NCBI GenBank assembly: GCA_015654795.1
Contig: JAATGF010000095.1
Coordinates: forward strand, 1 to 35,553
Length of the DNA: 35,553 nt
Reading direction: 5' to 3'
Source: Bacteroidales bacterium
GTDB taxonomy: Bacteria; Bacteroidota; Bacteroidia; Bacteroidales; Prolixibacteraceae
Shown here: positions 15,975 to 23,742 of the stretch, one piece after another
How positions within the stretch are numbered: position 1 is the stretch's first letter
How the letters are laid out: each line of letters begins with the position of its first letter
The notes under the pieces: generated by a model
What the model saw: only the letters and a program-made list of their open reading frames with translations
Databases searched by the model: none
Told to the model about the DNA's origin: nothing
Made by a program: the position numbers and the translations under genes

Positions 15975-18344
15975 TTATTCTGACGCCAGGCTTTTGGCTG
16001 GATTAATTTTCGCCGCTCTTATTGTCTGTATTCCTATGGTTAACCAGGCAGTGAGTAAGGCGATGACTCCTGCACCAAAGAAATACAGCCAATCCAGTTC
16101 GATCCTGTAGGCATAATTTTCCAGCCAGCGAGAAACCATAAAAAAACTTATAGGTAGAGCAACGAAGATTGAAACAATAACCATTTTTGTGAAGTCGTTG
16201 GTTAGCAATAGTACAATCTCAATTTTGCTTGATCCCGAGACTTTTCGAATAGCAATTTCCTTAGTCCTTTTTTCAATCATAAAGGATGCTAATCCAAACA
16301 AGCCAAGACACGATATGATGAGAGCCAATACTGCAAAATAGCGTGAAAGAAGAGCAACCCTTTTCTCTGCTACGTATTGTGCCTGAAAATCCTGGTCCAG
16401 AAATTTGTAGTTGAATACAAGTCCTGGATTATACGATTGATATAATTTTTGTAATTCATTAATAGTCTTCTCCTCTGTTCCTTTCCTGATTTTAACCAAA
16501 ATACTGGTACCCGCCTGTGGCTCCAATCTGAAACAAAATGGCTTAATTAACTCGTGTAATGATTGAAAATGAAAATTCTTAACGACACCTAAAATTTCTT
16601 GTCCGTCAACTATTTTCCCAACCGGATCTTTAAGACCAAAAGCCTCAATGGCGGCTTCATTGTAAATAACTTTATTCTGATCTGTGGCAAATAACCTGGA
16701 AAAAGTGCGTCCCTCCTTAATTTCTATACCAAGAAGTTCAAGCAATTCATAATTTACAGCTGCCCCTGCTAAAATCATCTCCTTCCCTTTCCACTGAATC
16801 TTACCAGGCATCCCTCCGCCTTCAGGAGTTGATATAAAATTACCAAGCATACTGGAGGCATTTACGACGCCTGAAATATTTTTCACTTCTGAAATGAAGG
16901 TTTCGGCGTTTCCGATAACCTTGCCGTCAGTCTCAAAATAAAGCACATTGTCTTTGTCGAATCCCAGATTCTTATTCTGTATATATTCAATTTGTTTATA
17001 CACCACCAAAACTGATACAATAAAAATTACAGATATGGCAAATTGAAAAATAACCAATCCCTTTCTGGACCATAATTCGCCCAACGAACTACTAAACTGC
17101 CTCTTCAACAGCATGATCGGACTAAAACCCGATAAGTATAAGGCGGGATAACTTCCTGCAAGAATAGCAGTTAATAAAGTTATAATGACGCTGGCAAGAG
17201 TAAGCCTCGTGCCAAACAGGAGTTCAAGATGCTTCCCGGTTATTTCACTAAACCGGGGGAGAAGTAGCTTTACCAGGACTAAGGCTACCAACAATGATAG
17301 AAGGGTCAGAAGCATTGACTCTATCATATATTGCCAGACGAGTGTTTTCCGCTGAGCGCCAAACACTTTCTTAATACCTACTTCCATTATTCTTCGCGAT
17401 GCTTTTGCCGTGGACAAATTCATAAAGTTTATGCAGGCAATTAATAAGATGAAGATAGCGATGATTGAGAATAAATTCACATACGCTATTCTTCCGCCGG
17501 CTTCTATGCCATTTTTGTAATTACCATAGAGGTATTTGTCAGCGTAAAGCTTTAAAAACAATGTACGGTGCTGATCATCTTTGCTTTTCCTTTTGATTAA
17601 ATCAGCGACTTTAGTATTAAGATTGTCAACATTTGTTTTCTCCTTTAGCAAAACGTAGGTAAAGAAAGGTGCAGAACCACTCCAATTCATTTCTTCTCCC
17701 TTAATTCCAATCAGGTCTTTAAATGCATCAAAAGTTAATAGGAAATCGAACTGTTCGGATGAATTAACCGGCACATCTTTAAAGACCCCGGTAATAGAAA
17801 CCAGCCTTTTTAGGTCCATTATTTGCCATTCAACCGATTTTCCAACACAATTATCGATTGTTCTGAACAGACTCTTTGCCAATGACTCAGAAATGACAAT
17901 GCCGTTTTTATTTGCCAATATCGTATTTTTATTGCCCGCCAGAAGAGGGTACGAAAAGATATTCAGGAAATCCTTACCAACGAATTTTGCGACTCCTTTT
18001 ACCTGTTTCTCCGCCAGCGACAGGGTGAATGAAGGAAAGAAATTCGGTGGTGTAACAACCGTTGCCAACTCGATTTCAGGCATTTCTTCGGCCAATACTC
18101 TTGCCAAAAAATCTTGCGTTTGACCTGTTGTTTTAATAGATCCTTCAATCTCCCTGTTTTCCATGACCTGAAAAATACGGTCACCCTTTTCATGAAACTT
18201 ATCAAAATTCAACTCATCATTTACCCATAAGTAGATCAATAGTGTGCAGGCCAGGCCAGTAGAAAGTCCGACCAGATTAATGAAAAATGAGCTTTTGAAT
18301 CGCTTGAAATTTCTAAAAATGAGTAAAAAATTGTGCTTAAGCAT
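15975..18344 (-). CDS. P7: double-FtsX ABC permease
   Basis: Permease of 789 residues from the ATG at 18344 (MLKHNFLLIFRNF). An in-frame TTG upstream could extend it by 14 residues, but that extension lacks the family's N-terminal pattern. The layout is a first helix about 20-42, the FDKFHEKGDRIFQVM signature, a first periplasmic domain, three helices after a canonical MEVGIKKVFGA coupling motif, a second periplasmic domain, then KEIAIRKVSGS at 695 and final helices. Its tail (NPAKSLASE) and last-95-residue sequence differ clearly from P2-P6 and P8, so it seems outside the recombining group. It is 63 bp upstream of ATPase 1 and likely forms a functional unit with it. A 578-bp repeat-filled gap separates it from ATPase 2, so it may have its own promoter, although none was recognised. 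Confidence 0.9.
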   Translation of the reverse strand: MLKHNFLLIFRNFKRFKSSFFINLVGLSTGLACTLLIYLWVNDELNFDKFHEKGDRIFQVMENREIEGSIKTTGQTQDFLARVLAEEMPEIELATVVTPPNFFPSFTLSLAEKQVKGVAKFVGKDFLNIFSYPLLAGNKNTILANKNGIVISESLAKSLFRTIDNCVGKSVEWQIMDLKRLVSITGVFKDVPVNSSEQFDFLLTFDAFKDLIGIKGEEMNWSGSAPFFTYVLLKEKTNVDNLNTKVADLIKRKSKDDQHRTLFLKLYADKYLYGNYKNGIEAGGRIAYVNLFSIIAIFILLIACINFMNLSTAKASRRIMEVGIKKVFGAQRKTLVWQYMIESMLLTLLSLLVALVLVKLLLPRFSEITGKHLELLFGTRLTLASVIITLLTAILAGSYPALYLSGFSPIMLLKRQFSSSLGELWSRKGLVIFQFAISVIFIVSVLVVYKQIEYIQNKNLGFDKDNVLYFETDGKVIGNAETFISEVKNISGVVNASSMLGNFISTPEGGGMPGKIQWKGKEMILAGAAVNYELLELLGIEIKEGRTFSRLFATDQNKVIYNEAAIEAFGLKDPVGKIVDGQEILGVVKNFHFQSLHELIKPFCFRLEPQAGTSILVKIRKGTEEKTINELQKLYQSYNPGLVFNYKFLDQDFQAQYVAEKRVALLSRYFAVLALIISCLGLFGLASFMIEKRTKEIAIRKVSGSSKIEIVLLLTNDFTKMVIVSIFVALPISFFMVSRWLENYAYRIELDWLYFFGAGVIALLTAWLTIGIQTIRAAKINPAKSLASE

Positions 18345-18539
18345 AAATATTGTTGTTTCAGAAATAATTAAAATACCAGTATTCAAAAAATAACAACTCA
18401 GAATTCATTCGCGAAAACCGCATTTAAATAATGAGAATAAATGTCGTCTTTTGCCGATGCAGGATTTGTGGACTCCCGAAGCACAGGACACTTTTAATAC
18501 ATATCTATCGTAATTCAAACAAACAGCTCGGATGGGTTT

Positions 18540-18615
18540 GCTCCCTATTTTCCTCGTATTTGCTCTATGCCTGCTCTATGTTTGCTCTATATTTGCTCTA
18601 TGTTTGTTCCATACC
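18540..18615. repeat. 11-bp tandem repeat (TGCTCTATGTT-like)
   Basis: Five consecutive units from 18561 to 18615 follow TGCTCTATGTT with small changes (TGCTCTATGCC, TGCTCTATGTT, TGCTCTATATT, TGCTCTATGTT, TGTTCCATACC). Two poorer units precede them from about 18540. The period is close to one helical turn. Confidence 0.7.
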
Positions 18616-18639
18616 TCCTTTATTAACGATTTTTCGCCA

Positions 18640-18775
18640 TTTCTCCCTGTCGCCCTATTCGCCTTATCGTGACTCTTCCTCGCCCCATCGCCTTTTCTCC
18701 CCATCGCCTTATTGTTGACTTCCTGACTCGCCTTACCTTCCTTTCGCCTTTTCTCCCCATCATTCCGTTTCCCTT
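18640..18775. repeat. GGCGA-rich degenerate repeat block
   Basis: On the minus strand, GGCGA recurs every 8-20 bases. The 17-mer CGCCTTTTCTCCCCATC occurs exactly twice on the plus strand, at 18689-18705 and 18745-18761. A similar but shorter CGCC/TCGCC block occurs at about 28850-28890, upstream of another minus-strand gene. Confidence 0.55.
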
Positions 18776-18922
18776 TCCCACTTTTGTAAATACAACATTA
18801 TTTTATTCACCTTACTTAGATAGTTAATCTTGACGTAACAAATGATACAGAAACTTTACTTAAAGCACATGGATGGTATGGCAAAAGGAATAAGAAATAC
18901 GACATTTTGCCTTGGCTATTAC

Positions 18923-19618
18923 TTATATCTGTATTTCGCCCATCTGCTTTTTCACTTCGGTGATAATCTGTCCGTCGAAAAGGTTTACAATCCGATGGGC
19001 AAAATCAGCATCGTGCATCGAGTGAGTCACCATCACGATGGTCGTTCCCTCACGATTCAGTTCAGTAAGTAAATTCATGACTTCGAGGCCGTTTTTCGAG
19101 TCAAGATTACCGGTTGGCTCATCGGCCAGAATCAACCCGGGATTAGCGGCTACGGCACGGGCAATAGCCACGCGTTGTTGCTGACCTCCTGATAGTTGAC
19201 GAGGAAAATGTTTCCGCCGATGGCTAATCTTCATCCTTTCGAGGATCGCTTCCACACGAGCCTTTCGCTCCGAAGCGCTCATCTTGAGGTAAATCAGCGG
19301 CATTTCGACATTCTCAAAAACATTCAGCTCATCGATCAGGTTAAAGCTCTGAAAGACAAAACCAATATTTCCCTTGCGCAATCCAGTCCGCTGGCTTTCG
19401 CGCAAATTTGTAACATCCACGCCGTTGAAAATATAACTTCCGCTTGTAGGATTATCCAGCAAGCCGACGATGTTCAGCAATGTTGATTTCCCGCAACCTG
19501 AAGGGCCCATTATGGCCACAAATTCACCCTTTTGTACATTAAAATTGACTTCGTTCAATGCCGACGTTTCGATCTCATCCGTCTGAAAAATCTTTGTAAG
19601 TTTCTGTGTTTTGATCAT
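18923..19618 (-). CDS. ATPase 2: LolD/MacB-type ABC ATP-binding protein, canonical
   Basis: Nucleotide-binding subunit of 231 residues with every motif in consensus form: Walker [10 protein letters not shown] (38-46), Q-loop Gln90, signature [14 protein letters not shown] (142-155), Walker [14 protein letters not shown] (162-174) and H-loop His199. It belongs to the MacB/LolD/FtsE class, which drives mechanotransmission through FtsX-type permeases rather than classical import. It is 30 bp downstream of P8, whose coupling motifs are both canonical, so P8 plus ATPase 2 with the HlyD-type adaptor make a complete MacAB-like module. It may also serve the permeases further downstream, given the altered motifs in ATPase 1. 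Confidence 0.95.
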   Translation of the reverse strand: MIKTQKLTKIFQTDEIETSALNEVNFNVQKGEFVAIMGPSGCGKSTLLNIVGLLDNPTSGSYIFNGVDVTNLRESQRTGLRKGNIGFVFQSFNLIDELNVFENVEMPLIYLKMSASERKARVEAILERMKISHRRKHFPRQLSGGQQQRVAIARAVAANPGLILADEPTGNLDSKNGLEVMNLLTELNREGTTIVMVTHSMHDADFAHRIVNLFDGQIITEVKKQMGEIQI

Positions 19619-19648
19619 GACAATTTATTTATGTATTTTATATATATT

Positions 19649-22042
19649 CTATTCATACCTCAACGCTTCAACAGGATTCCGCGTTGCCGCCTTCCAGCTT
19701 TGCCAACTAACTGTAAGTATTGCAACTATTAAAGCCAGTAAACCTGCCAGGGCAAAAATCCACCAACTTAAATCAGCTTTATAGGCAAAGCCCTCAAGCC
19801 AGCGATGCATCACAAACCATGCGATGGGAATTGCAAGAAGACATGCTAAAAATACCCATCTTGTGAAATCGCGGTTAAGCATAATCATTACAGAAGAAAC
19901 TTCAGCCCCGTTTATCTTTCTGACTCCAATCTCTTTCGTCCTTAATGTAATAGTATAGGATGATAATCCCAGCAAGCCAAGACAAGCTATAAATATTGCC
20001 AATCCCGAAAATACAAGAAACAATTTTCCGAATTTCTGATCTGAAGTATACTGCTCATTAAAATAATCATCGGAAAAGAAATAATGAATTGGGTTATCCG
20101 GAAAATGTTTGTTCCAGACCTCTTCCATAAAAGGCACAAAATGATCGAGTTGTGCAGTATTAACCTTAAGCGAGTAGTACTGATTCCAGGGTCTGTTTGA
20201 AAAAGCGATAGGCGCCGGAACCTCTTTGAGCGACCGCTGGTTAAAATCATTAATAACACCAATAACTTTAGCATTCCCCTGATCGCTGGTTAACTCTTTT
20301 CCAATCGCGTTTTCAGGACTCTCGAGACCAAGATAATTTACAGCAGATTTATTAATTATCAACTGGTTAATCTTTGTCTGGTAAGGGAGGTCAAAATTCC
20401 TTCCTGCGATGAGTTTAAGCCCGTAGGTTGACAAAAACTTATCATCAATACCAATCATATCAATCGCTTTCTCAGTATTTGTTCCGTTAACTAATTTCCC
20501 ATAAACCGGGTTCCAGGTGATTTCTTTACCGGGGATACAACTGGAAACCGTAATATTCCCGACCGCAGAATTTCTTAACATTTCAGCCTTAAAAGAGGCT
20601 AACTCACCAATATAAAGCGAATCCTTAATAGCCAGGGGCCCCTCAATAACCAATATTTGCTGTAAATCAATTCCTAAATCCTGTCTTTTAAGAAAATTGA
20701 GTTGCCGGTTTATAATAAAAGTGCCCGCAATTAAAACGATCGAAATCGTAAACTGGAATACAACCATGCTGTTTTTAAGGCCAGACATATACCTCGAACT
20801 ACCAATACTCCGTCCTCTCATAGCAGTAACAGCGGAAAAGCGTGAAAGATAGAGCGCAGGTAAAACACCGGTAAAAAGTATGCTTGTGAACAGTATGCCT
20901 GTAAAAATGATAATGATTAATTTGAAATTAATCACGACATTGCTTCCCATTCCATGATCGAATACCGGGCGGAGCAAATAAACCATAACAATACTAATAA
21001 GCAGCGCTATAAAGTTTATTACCATCGATTCAACAGTAAACTGCGCAACCAATTGGCGGCGGAATGCCCCTAAAGCTTTTCGTATTCCGACTTCACCAGC
21101 CCGCTCCAGTGATCTTGAGGTGGTAAGATTGATGTAATTGACAAAAGCAATTAGCAAAACCAGTACCGCAATGATTCCAAGAAACAACACGCTGCGTTGA
21201 TTACCATTCGCCTCCAATTCATTTTTCAAATCAGAATAGAGATGAATATCCCTTAACTCCCGTAAGTTGAACTCTACAAGAAAAAAGGCTCGCTTCATGA
21301 AATCACCGATGAATTTCTCAGGCAATGCCGGCATTTTCTTTTCCAGCGCTTTAACATCCGTACCTGGTAGTAATTTCACATAAGTATATGCTGATGCGCC
21401 CAACCATCCGGTATCAAACCAATCAGATTGGTTGATCAGATTTTGGTAGGAAAGCAGGATATCGAATTTCAAATGCGAGTTCTTTGGAGCATCGTTTGCC
21501 ACTGCAGAAATTGCATATTTGTCTTTTCCGTTGAAAGTGATCACCTTGCCTATAGGATCAGCATCTCCGAAATAGCGCTTTGCTGCTGATTTACTGATCA
21601 CCGCATTATTAACAGCAAGAATAGTCTTATCGGCTGTTCCTTTGACCAAACTGAAAGTAAATAGCGTAAAGAATGATGGCTCAGCATAAAATATACGTGT
21701 CTCTTTATAACTGACGTCTTCATAACCAACGACACCTTCAGCCTTCGTGAAGCGGGTATATTCAAGCACTTCAGGGAAATTTCGCTTCAGTTCGGGTCCA
21801 ACTGCCGGAACTGCTGCTGCAGAATGTAACTCAAGGTTTTTCTCCTCATACAATTTGAAATCAACACGATAAATATTATCTCCATCATGCTGAAAAGAAT
21901 CAAAAGACAATTCCGTATTGATCCACAATACGATAAGAATGAATGCCGTGATTCCTATTACTAAGCCTGACAGGTTGATAAAAAAACTATTCTTCTTTTT
22001 AAGAATATTCCGGAACGTCTGAATCATGTAAATTCGTAGCAT
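19649..22042 (-). CDS. P8: double-FtsX (MacB-like) ABC permease, first in the array
   Basis: Permease of 797 residues from ATG 22042; a second in-frame ATG at 22027 (MIQTFRNILKK) fits the family N-terminus equally well. It has the FDSFQHDGDNIYRVD signature after the first helix, the canonical first coupling motif GEVGIRKALGA, a second periplasmic domain, and KEIGVRKINGA at 703. The last residues, SWQSWKAATRNPVEALRYE, are identical to those of P2, P4 and P6 although the preceding helices differ, so the tail has been conserved or exchanged across the array. It lies 145 bp downstream of the adaptor gene, in a gap holding a decayed permease tail, and 30 bp upstream of ATPase 2. It is probably the main partner of the adaptor for export across the envelope; the substrate is unknown. 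Confidence 0.92.
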   Translation of the reverse strand: MLRIYMIQTFRNILKKKNSFFINLSGLVIGITAFILIVLWINTELSFDSFQHDGDNIYRVDFKLYEEKNLELHSAAAVPAVGPELKRNFPEVLEYTRFTKAEGVVGYEDVSYKETRIFYAEPSFFTLFTFSLVKGTADKTILAVNNAVISKSAAKRYFGDADPIGKVITFNGKDKYAISAVANDAPKNSHLKFDILLSYQNLINQSDWFDTGWLGASAYTYVKLLPGTDVKALEKKMPALPEKFIGDFMKRAFFLVEFNLRELRDIHLYSDLKNELEANGNQRSVLFLGIIAVLVLLIAFVNYINLTTSRSLERAGEVGIRKALGAFRRQLVAQFTVESMVINFIALLISIVMVYLLRPVFDHGMGSNVVINFKLIIIIFTGILFTSILFTGVLPALYLSRFSAVTAMRGRSIGSSRYMSGLKNSMVVFQFTISIVLIAGTFIINRQLNFLKRQDLGIDLQQILVIEGPLAIKDSLYIGELASFKAEMLRNSAVGNITVSSCIPGKEITWNPVYGKLVNGTNTEKAIDMIGIDDKFLSTYGLKLIAGRNFDLPYQTKINQLIINKSAVNYLGLESPENAIGKELTSDQGNAKVIGVINDFNQRSLKEVPAPIAFSNRPWNQYYSLKVNTAQLDHFVPFMEEVWNKHFPDNPIHYFFSDDYFNEQYTSDQKFGKLFLVFSGLAIFIACLGLLGLSSYTITLRTKEIGVRKINGAEVSSVMIMLNRDFTRWVFLACLLAIPIAWFVMHRWLEGFAYKADLSWWIFALAGLLALIVAILTVSWQSWKAATRNPVEALRYE

Positions 22043-22079
22043 AACTTATTCGATCTTATATATCAGTTAATGGTTCTAA

Positions 22080-22127
22080 TTATTTATACATCAATATCTC
22101 AACTGTATTTCGCGTTGCCGCTTTACA
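22080..22127 (-). pseudogene. Second remnant of a permease C-terminus
   Basis: On the minus strand the frame reads CKAATRNTVEILMYK and then TAA, which matches WKAATRNPVEALRYE with Trp to Cys, Pro to Thr and other changes. Nothing similar to the upstream part of a permease precedes it. It sits between P8 and the adaptor gene and looks like the scar of a deleted permease that once followed the adaptor. The match is short but spans the family's most conserved tail. Confidence 0.65.
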
Positions 22128-22154
22128 TGCTCTTCTTTTCAAAATCATATTTTA

Positions 22155-22180
22155 TCCTTTCATCCTGTAAATCCTGATTC
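22155..22180. repeat. Interspersed intergenic repeat, copy 2
   Basis: It contains TCCTTTCATC followed by CTGTAAATCCTGATTC and resembles 2827-2861. Both copies are next to decayed permease tails. No function is apparent. Confidence 0.4.
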
Positions 22181-22187
22181 AGATTCG

Positions 22188-23447
22188 TTACTTAAACACT
22201 ATTCTTTCATTATCTCCAAACATCTCGTAACCAGATGTTATCACTTTCTCTCCGGGTTTCAAACCTTCGAGCACTTCGTAAAACTGTGAGTTTTGCCGCC
22301 CGATTTTTACTTGCCTGCGAACGGCTTCCTTCCCCGCTCCGGTCAAAACATAAACCCATTGGCCACCAGTACTTTGATAAAAACCACCCCGTGGAATCAG
22401 TAAAGCCGTTTCGGGCTGTCCAAGTTGAAGTTCAACATGATAGGTTTGTCCAGGTCGGATGTTATCAGGAATATCCTTGTCGAAAATCATATCTATCTCG
22501 AAGGTCCCTTCACGCACGTCGGGATAGACCTTTTTCACGATCATGGCGAAGTTTTTATCCTGTCGGGTGAAAGATGCATCAAGCCCTTTCTTTACGCGGT
22601 CGATGTAGTGCTCGTCAATCTTCGCAGTAACCTTGAACTCGCTTAGATCGTTGACTTGCCCCATGCGTTGACCTTGAGGGATAGACTGACCAATTTCAAC
22701 ATCCAGCTGTCCAATCTGTCCGTCAATAGGCGCTTTCACCTGGAGGTTTTCTAATCGTTCTTTTACCAGTTCAAGATTTGTTTTCATCCTGTCAAGATTG
22801 AACTCCATCTGACTTACCTGCACATCGCGAAAAAGAGAATCTGTCTTTTGCCGCTCGGAAAGGATTTGACGCGTTTTTACAGCATACTCATAACTTTCTG
22901 TAGCTTCGAGATATTCGTTTTTCGAAATAATATCTTTCTTGTAAAAACGATCACTCTGTTCAAATCCGCGCTTCCGTTTGATAATATCATAATCCTGCTC
23001 AAGAAGCTGTCGTTGAAGAGCAAGCCGTTCCTGTTCCATTGAAATCCGCGTATTCCGAAGAAAATTTATCTGCTCTGCAAGGTTGGCCTCTGTAGAGAGT
23101 ATATTTAATTTCAGGTTCGAATTTGTCAGGCGAATGATTACATCACCTTTTTTAACCATTGAACCCTCTTCATTCACAATCTCTTCAACCCGTCCACCCT
23201 CTTCTGCGTCAAGGTAGATAAACCTGATCGGAGCTACTGTCCCTATCACACGGATATAATCATTAAAGGTCCCCTGGGAAATGGTACTTATCGAAATCTT
23301 TTCTTCCTGAACCCGTACCGTTGAAACATTCTTTCCAAGCAACATCGTGATAACCATTACGAGGAAAATTACTCCGACAGCCGATATCCAGAACTTTTTC
23401 TGTTTCCACAAACTCTTTTTTGCTATAATGCGATCCATTCCATCCAT
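22188..23447 (-). CDS. HlyD/MacA-like periplasmic adaptor (membrane fusion protein)
   Basis: Adaptor of 419 residues that should bridge inner-membrane permeases to an outer-membrane channel. There is a short cytoplasmic N-terminus, one helix at about 17-40 (FWISAVGVIFLVMVITML), a first lipoyl-like half near 60-105 (GGRVEEIVNEEGSMVKKGD), a long alpha-hairpin or coiled coil about 110-225, the returning lipoyl half with VKAPIDGQIGQLDVEIGQ near 240-260, then beta-barrel and membrane-proximal domains. The start at 23447 has AAGGA 7 bases upstream; ATG at 23438 is an alternative. It is the first gene after the sigma-54-type promoter and heads the permease array. No TolC-like outer-membrane factor is present in the window, so one must be supplied from elsewhere. 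Confidence 0.93.
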   Translation of the reverse strand: MDGMDRIIAKKSLWKQKKFWISAVGVIFLVMVITMLLGKNVSTVRVQEEKISISTISQGTFNDYIRVIGTVAPIRFIYLDAEEGGRVEEIVNEEGSMVKKGDVIIRLTNSNLKLNILSTEANLAEQINFLRNTRISMEQERLALQRQLLEQDYDIIKRKRGFEQSDRFYKKDIISKNEYLEATESYEYAVKTRQILSERQKTDSLFRDVQVSQMEFNLDRMKTNLELVKERLENLQVKAPIDGQIGQLDVEIGQSIPQGQRMGQVNDLSEFKVTAKIDEHYIDRVKKGLDASFTRQDKNFAMIVKKVYPDVREGTFEIDMIFDKDIPDNIRPGQTYHVELQLGQPETALLIPRGGFYQSTGGQWVYVLTGAGKEAVRRQVKIGRQNSQFYEVLEGLKPGEKVITSGYEMFGDNERIVFK

Positions 23448-23579
23448 GATCTTATCCTTATATTTTTGATGGCTTCATGAAAATAAATATTCAATCAGCC
23501 TTATTTTTATTGTCTGAAAAATTCGAAACCAATGTGACGCTATGATTTGTGCAATTCTGTATCGGTTTATTCATCATTT

Positions 23580-23595
23580 AGCCAAGATCGTGCCA
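23580..23595 (-). promoter_or_regulatory. Sigma-54 (-24/-12) promoter for the export locus
   Basis: The minus strand reads TGGCACGATCTTGGCT. The consensus TGGCACG-N4-TTGCW is matched except for one base in the -12 element (TGGC for TTGC). The invariant GG (23594-23593) and GC (23582-23581) have the required 10-bp spacing. Transcription would start near 23569, about 120 bases before the adaptor ATG. An NtrC-type regulator is encoded immediately upstream. Confidence 0.8.
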
Positions 23596-23650
23596 TCAGT
23601 TCTATAAAACTAATTAACAACCAATTAAGAAGCACATAAATTTCAACAAG

Positions 23651-23667
23651 TGTAAATAATATTAACA
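23651..23667. promoter_or_regulatory. Candidate enhancer dyad for the response regulator
   Basis: Imperfect dyad TGTAAAT-AAT-ATTAACA (6 of 7 arm positions pair), lying at about -83 to -99 relative to the predicted sigma-54 start. The position suits an NtrC-type binding site; the role is inferred only. Confidence 0.3.
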
Positions 23668-23692
23668 AAGGCGACAAATGTTTTGACAACTG

Positions 23693-23724
23693 CTTGCGAC
23701 ACTCGTGTACAGTGTATATCTTTG
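23693..23724 (+). promoter_or_regulatory. Bacteroidetes-type promoter of the regulator-kinase operon
   Basis: CTTG at 23693-23696 and TATCTTTG at 23717-23724 are separated by 20 bp, fitting the TTTG / TAnnTTTG consensus of the Bacteroidetes primary sigma factor. The dyad ACACT-N7-AGTGT (23699-23715) lies between the two boxes and could allow autoregulation. The promoter position supports the ATG at 23743 as the start codon. Confidence 0.6.
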
Positions 23725-23742
23725 GATTATAAAATCTTAGAG

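Larger units (their letters stand above)
18345..18922. other. 578-bp gap with tandem and GGCGA-rich repeats
   Basis: No gene is supported. The middle holds an 11-bp tandem repeat (18540-18615) and a segment (about 18640-18775) that is pyrimidine-rich on the plus strand, made of recurring CGCC-TT blocks. Part 18780-18922 is A+T rich and featureless. I found neither a sigma-54 site nor a clear TAnnTTTG promoter facing P7. The gap interrupts an otherwise compact locus. Confidence 0.5.
23448..23742. other. Divergent control region between adaptor and response regulator
   Basis: Within 295 bp lie a sigma-54-type promoter facing left (23580-23595), a Bacteroidetes-type promoter facing right (23693-23724), and two dyads between or near them: TGTAAAT-AAT-ATTAACA (23651-23667) and ACACT-N7-AGTGT (23699-23715). 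The dyads are placed where an activator could bind, about 80-150 bp upstream of the predicted leftward start. Confidence 0.6.

Noticed and set aside
18431-18718. 95-codon plus-strand frame
   Set aside because: It is built mostly from the 11-bp and CGCC repeats and has low-complexity composition, so it is not a credible gene.
23683-23742. Longer start (TTG) for the response regulator
   Set aside because: The extension overlaps the likely -33/-7 promoter and is not part of a receiver domain; ATG 23743 starts right at the domain.
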